A stretch of DNA of 64,000 nucleotides from Rhexocercosporidium sp. MPI-PUGE-AT-0058 (lineage: Eukaryota > Ascomycota > Leotiomycetes > Helotiales): positions 1,798,001 to 1,862,000 of the forward strand of contig JAGTJL010000001.1 in NCBI GenBank assembly GCA_020746875.1, read 5' to 3'. The notes below the pieces were generated by a model. The model was given only the letters and a program-made list of their open reading frames with translations. It had not been told where the DNA came from and did no database searches. A program made the position numbers and the translations under genes. Shown in pieces: positions 60,427-64,000 of this stretch (within the stretch, counting starts at the first letter, position 1; each line of letters starts with the position of its first letter).

Positions 60427-61980
60427 TCCCTTTTAAAAGAGAGATTATTCTCAATCTTTAATTAGTCGTAGTTTAGTGTTATTGCGATGCTAAGGGCTTT
60501 TATCCGAGGTTAAGCGAGGTTACGCGAGCGTAAGCGAGATCTTATATAATAGTAAATAATATATTATAAAAAAGCGAGCTTTTATTTATTTAATTAATAA
60601 AATAAGCGTCCGAATCTAGTCCGTTACTTATTATATTATACTGCTTTAGCGCTATTAATTTGTTTACTTATATTAGCGTATATATACGTTAAACTTTCTA
60701 AGGAGTTAATTCTTCTTCCTTTAATAATATATACTTCTCCGTAAGTTACCTTAAATTGTCGATTTACGCTATATAATTATTAATACGTATAGCTAATTAA
60801 TTAAAATAAATAAATAATAATAAGTAAGTGAAATCCCGTGACTTTTATAATAAAATCCGAATTTTAATTATAATAGTGCCTTTTTTAACCTTATTAAGAG
60901 CCTTGGCGGCGGCCTACCGCAACTATTGCGTGCGCTGCGTGCGCCGGATGGCGAAGGAGCCGGGCTACTCTTATTACTTTAATAAGAGTGGCTCGAAGAA
61001 ATATGCTTATTATATAGTTTAAAAGGGATTTTGCCGCCCCGTAAGTTAAGGTCTGGACAACCTCTAAAACGAGTCTAATATTAATACTTTTGACTTTTTA
61101 GTTTTCGTAATTTATAAGCCTAAAGTACGACGCGTTATTAGTAATTGCCAATGATGCGGAAGTCTAAATTGCCGCCTCGTCGATCGACGAGGTATTACTT
61201 ATAGCGACCGCGAAAGCGCTTAAGATTATAAAAGAGTTAGGGTTTACGGTATTAAAGAAGACTCGAGCTCTCCGCTATATTATATTTAAGTAATTAAATA
61301 ACGTTATTATAAGTCGTTAAGTTTATTATAAATAGTATTAGTATTTAATATTTAAAGGCCTTATTAAAGTTCTCGCGGGTCCTCGCTACTTCAGTAGTTA
61401 AAATAGCTCGTTATAATAATAGTATTAATAATAAAAAGGGAAAGGAAAATAAAGATAAGAATATAAGTGTGGCTCGTCGCCGTATACGTCGTAATAATAT
61501 TAAGCGTAAGGCGGCTGCTGTTATTATTAAGAAAAAGAAGAAGAAGAAGAAGTTTAGCCCTTCTTATAAAGGATTAAATAGCGAGTTAACCGAGCTTCTA
61601 TTAAGAGAGGAGGAGGACCTCTTTAATAAAGATTAAAAAGCTTTATTTTAAATTAGTTTCGGTGGTCCTTTATAACCGTTACTTTTTTTAAACTTTTATA
61701 TAAAAGTAGTTATTTATAATAAAATTAGTAATTAAGTCTTTATTAAGGTGTAGTCGTAAGGCCTTATTAATGCTTTAAATTAAAGGGTAAATAATTATTA
61801 ATTAACGTCGTCGTTTTATTATTTTAAAAGGAAGTTATAATTTATTATTTTTTAAGTAATTATAATCGTTTTCTTTTAATTCCTAAGCCTTAAGCTATTT
61901 AAACAGGTTTTAAAGTAGTCTTAGTTTATTAAAATACGCCGTATAGAAATCTCTTAATTTATAAGGCGACTTTATTAAAT
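60427..61980. other. AT-rich RIP-like region with a Cys-rich remnant
   Basis: Very AT-rich with dense TAA/TAT. A plus-strand island at 60900-61040 is GC-richer and reads AAAYRNYCVRCVRRMAKEPGYS followed by GSKKYAYYIV. This looks like a decayed C-x-x-C protein segment of a repeat family. A second island (61140-61290) continues in broken frames. No intact gene. Confidence 0.5.
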
Positions 61981-61984
61981 CAAA

Positions 61985-63250
61985 AGTATTATATTATTAT
62001 AGATCGAGGTTATGGCCTAGCTATTTTACTTAATATTTAAGTACGTTATAATATAGTCTAATACTAAGGATTTCCTCGATTTCCTATTCTTTTTAACCTT
62101 CGATAACTTCTGGAAGAGGTTTTGGCGTCTTTTGACTTAATAAAAGGTTTCTTAAATCCTTAAAAAAGAGTTTTAATATAAATACGTCGTGTATTTAAAA
62201 GCTTATAAGTAATTTTAATTTATAAAAGTAGCTTATTTTTTCTAAAATCTTAAAGGGGCTCTCTTATTAATTTATAAGCTTACGATTAAGACGGTGGTTC
62301 TTAAGGTTCTTAATTAATAAGAAGACTTCTTCTCCGACTTCTTAGTCGATAGGCCTCTGTTTTTAATTTATTACGCGGGTTATACGGTCTTAAGCGGCTT
62401 ATATATTTCCTTTAGCAATTTTTCACGCTTATTTTATACGTTAAGTTAGTTTCTTTATATTAGCGTAATTAAGCTTTTTTAGTAAAGTAATAGCCTTAGG
62501 CGTCTTTTAGTCCTAGCTATTGCGTGGTTTTATATTAAATTTAAGTTAATACGAAGTTATATTAATAGATTCGTGAGGCAGGGATATTTGAGCTTTATCG
62601 ATTAAAGGTATTAACTTACTTTAATTATCTTAATAATAAGTAACGAATAATTTAAGCCTTTAATCGATATAGCGATTTATAATCTCTGTTTATTTATCCG
62701 TCTTTTTATAATAAGCTATAAAAAGCTTAATTTTAACGCCAATAATACGATAGAATTCTTTTCAAAAAGAGGAAATAAACTAAGCGCTATAATTAAATAT
62801 AATTGTCTTTAAAGTATGTCTGAATTAATAAATTTATTAAATAAATAATTAAATAGTGCTACAAGCGTTAATATTTTAATAATAAAGAATTATAACGGAA
62901 TCCTTTTCGAGGCGGTTAATAAATACTAAGATTCGGTTAAAATTATATTTATTCTTTAGAAAATCCTTATAATTTATATATAAGTATTATATAAGATATG
63001 CGGGAATAGGTAAAAGGTATAAGAACTTTTATTATTTAATTTATTTAAAGTAAAAGTATTAATAAGCTTTATAATTTCTTATATATTAAATGTAGTCCGA
63101 ACTTATTCTAAATTAATAATACTTAAGAGTGAGGAGCTAATAAGTCTTCTTTTTATTTAAATGCGCTATAAACGGCTAGATATAGGCCTCTTGGATTAGT
63201 TTAGTATATAGCGGGGTATTCTTTTATATATATAAACGGCTTTTAAAGTA
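61985..63250 (-). mobile_element. Ty3/gypsy retrotransposon remnant (integrase and chromodomain)
   Basis: Read on the minus strand, broken frames give, in order: FNRILIIIDRLEKDSVTI (integrase core, about 62900), YIE-RLKLFVTYYQDN (about 62650), ESPFKILEKISYFY (about 62250), then a chromodomain with W-EVEEILSIRLYYNVLKYQVKWLGHDLDL where some codons are stops (about 62110-61990). This is the 3' end of a chromovirus pol gene. Reverse transcriptase and RNase H would lie at higher coordinates but are cut off near 63280, where the Fot1-like element begins. The decay is almost entirely toward A and T. Confidence 0.72.
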
Positions 63251-63289
63251 ACGTACTTGATAAGTAAGCGGATTATGCATATTAACGGA

Positions 63290-64000
63290 TCACACCCCAC
63301 CAAAACTACCACTTTTATACTATTTAATTAGTTATGTCTCAACTAACTAATACTTAATTAGCTTTTAAGGAAGGCCGAATAGCTCTTGCGATTAATTCGT
63401 ATAAATCTGGCTATTTTACGAGTATTCGCGAAGCCGTAAATACCTACGACGTTGCTTATTTAACTTTACATGCGCGACTCCACGAACGCGTTCTACGATA
63501 AGAAATTCGATCCGTAAACCATAAGCTTACAGCTACGGAAGAATTAACGCTCGTTAATTAGATTTTATCTATAGACGAACGAGGTTTACCGGTCCGTACG
63601 GCTTTAATTCGAGATATAGTTATGTTACTTTTCTAAAAACGGACCGATACGGACGCGTCTTTTACGCGTATAATTGGAGTTCGGTAGCCATATAATTTCG
63701 TCCAACGTCATGACTCTTTGCGGACCTAATATAACCGAAAATACGACTATAAACGTGCTCTTTGCGAAGATCCTATAGTTATTCGAGATTGGTTTTGACT
63801 AATACAAAATACGGTCGTAAAATATAGGATTTAAGACGAAGATATCTATAACTTTAATGAGACGGGCTTTCAAATAGGCGTAATTTCAACTGCAAAGGTT
63901 ATTACGGCTTCTGAACGAGCTTTGCGGCCCGTTACAATTCAACTTAGGAACCGCGAATGGATTACGGCTATTAAGTATATTAATTCGAGCGGTTGATTAC
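63290..64000 (+). mobile_element. Fot1/pogo-type DNA transposon, 5' part, RIP-inactivated
   Basis: One continuous plus-strand frame runs from the ATG at 63334 to the window end and spells a Tc1/mariner-superfamily transposase of the fungal Fot1/pogo kind: KEGRIALAINSYKSGYFTSIREA (Psq-type HTH), then KLTATEELTLVN (CENP-B-type HTH), RGLPVRTALIRDM-like, YNFVQRHDSL, and the start of the DDE domain with YNFNETGFQIG. About ten in-frame stops interrupt it. Most are TAA where CAA (Gln) is expected or TAG/TGA where TGG (Trp) is expected, and there are no frameshifts. The first catalytic Asp appears as Asn (AAT), again a G-to-A change. The sequence ACACCCCACCAAAACTACC at 63291 may be the terminal inverted repeat; the other end is outside the window. 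Confidence 0.82.

Noticed and set aside
60828..61022. Plus-strand frame of 64 codons with C-x-x-C
   Set aside because: Not called as a gene: it is a GC-richer island in RIP-decayed repeat DNA, with frames broken on both sides.

Overview
The window is nuclear DNA of a filamentous ascomycete (Pezizomycotina). Genes carry one to eight short introns of about 46-140 bp with GTAAGT-like donors and CTAAC/CTGAC-like branch sites. The gene families are typical of these fungi: a rhodopsin-domain membrane protein, a DUF6601 protein, a DUF7730-like protein, an NLR with ankyrin repeats and a DUF3435 remnant. The right end is AT-rich and shows C-to-T decay of the kind left by repeat-induced point mutation (RIP). 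A Leotiomycete is my best guess at class level, but this is inference only.

Layout. About 1-32 kb is mostly ordinary gene space: a secreted lysophospholipase (-), a five-exon rhodopsin-domain protein (+), an MDR oxidoreductase (+), translation factor eIF2A (-), a DHA1-type MFS transporter (-), a WD40-like protein that may be nucleoporin Nup37 (+), an unknown 558-residue protein (+), a small secreted orphan (-), a single-pass membrane protein (-), a family 25 glycosyltransferase (+) and a 92-residue membrane protein with a 15-nt first exon (+). About 33-41 kb holds a DUF6601 membrane protein (-) and a 1,944-codon NLR-type gene (+): alpha/beta-hydrolase, NACHT-like NTPase, ankyrin repeats and a minisatellite-encoded acidic tail that a 1-nt length change switches to a basic tail.

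About 41.7-59.3 kb is rich in secreted proteins and decaying genes: an intact A1 aspartic protease, a GMC oxidoreductase pseudogene, a Gfo/Idh/MocA pseudogene, a decayed DUF3435 gene, a nine-exon spherulin-4-like secreted protein with one suspicious frame break, a DUF7730-like protein, an aspzincin-like (M35) peptidase and a C2H2 zinc-finger gene. From about 59.7 kb the sequence becomes a transposon graveyard: an LTR, a Ty3/gypsy integrase-chromodomain remnant on the minus strand, and a Fot1/pogo transposase running off the window end. A fragment of the same LTR lies in the first 110 bases, so the gene block is flanked by copies of one repeat.

No operon-like organisation applies. Gene-level confidence is high where spliced frames close exactly. 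It is lower for N-termini at 20.5, 27.9, 54.2 and 57.2 kb and for one intron of the MDR gene. No tRNA, rRNA or CRISPR was recognised.
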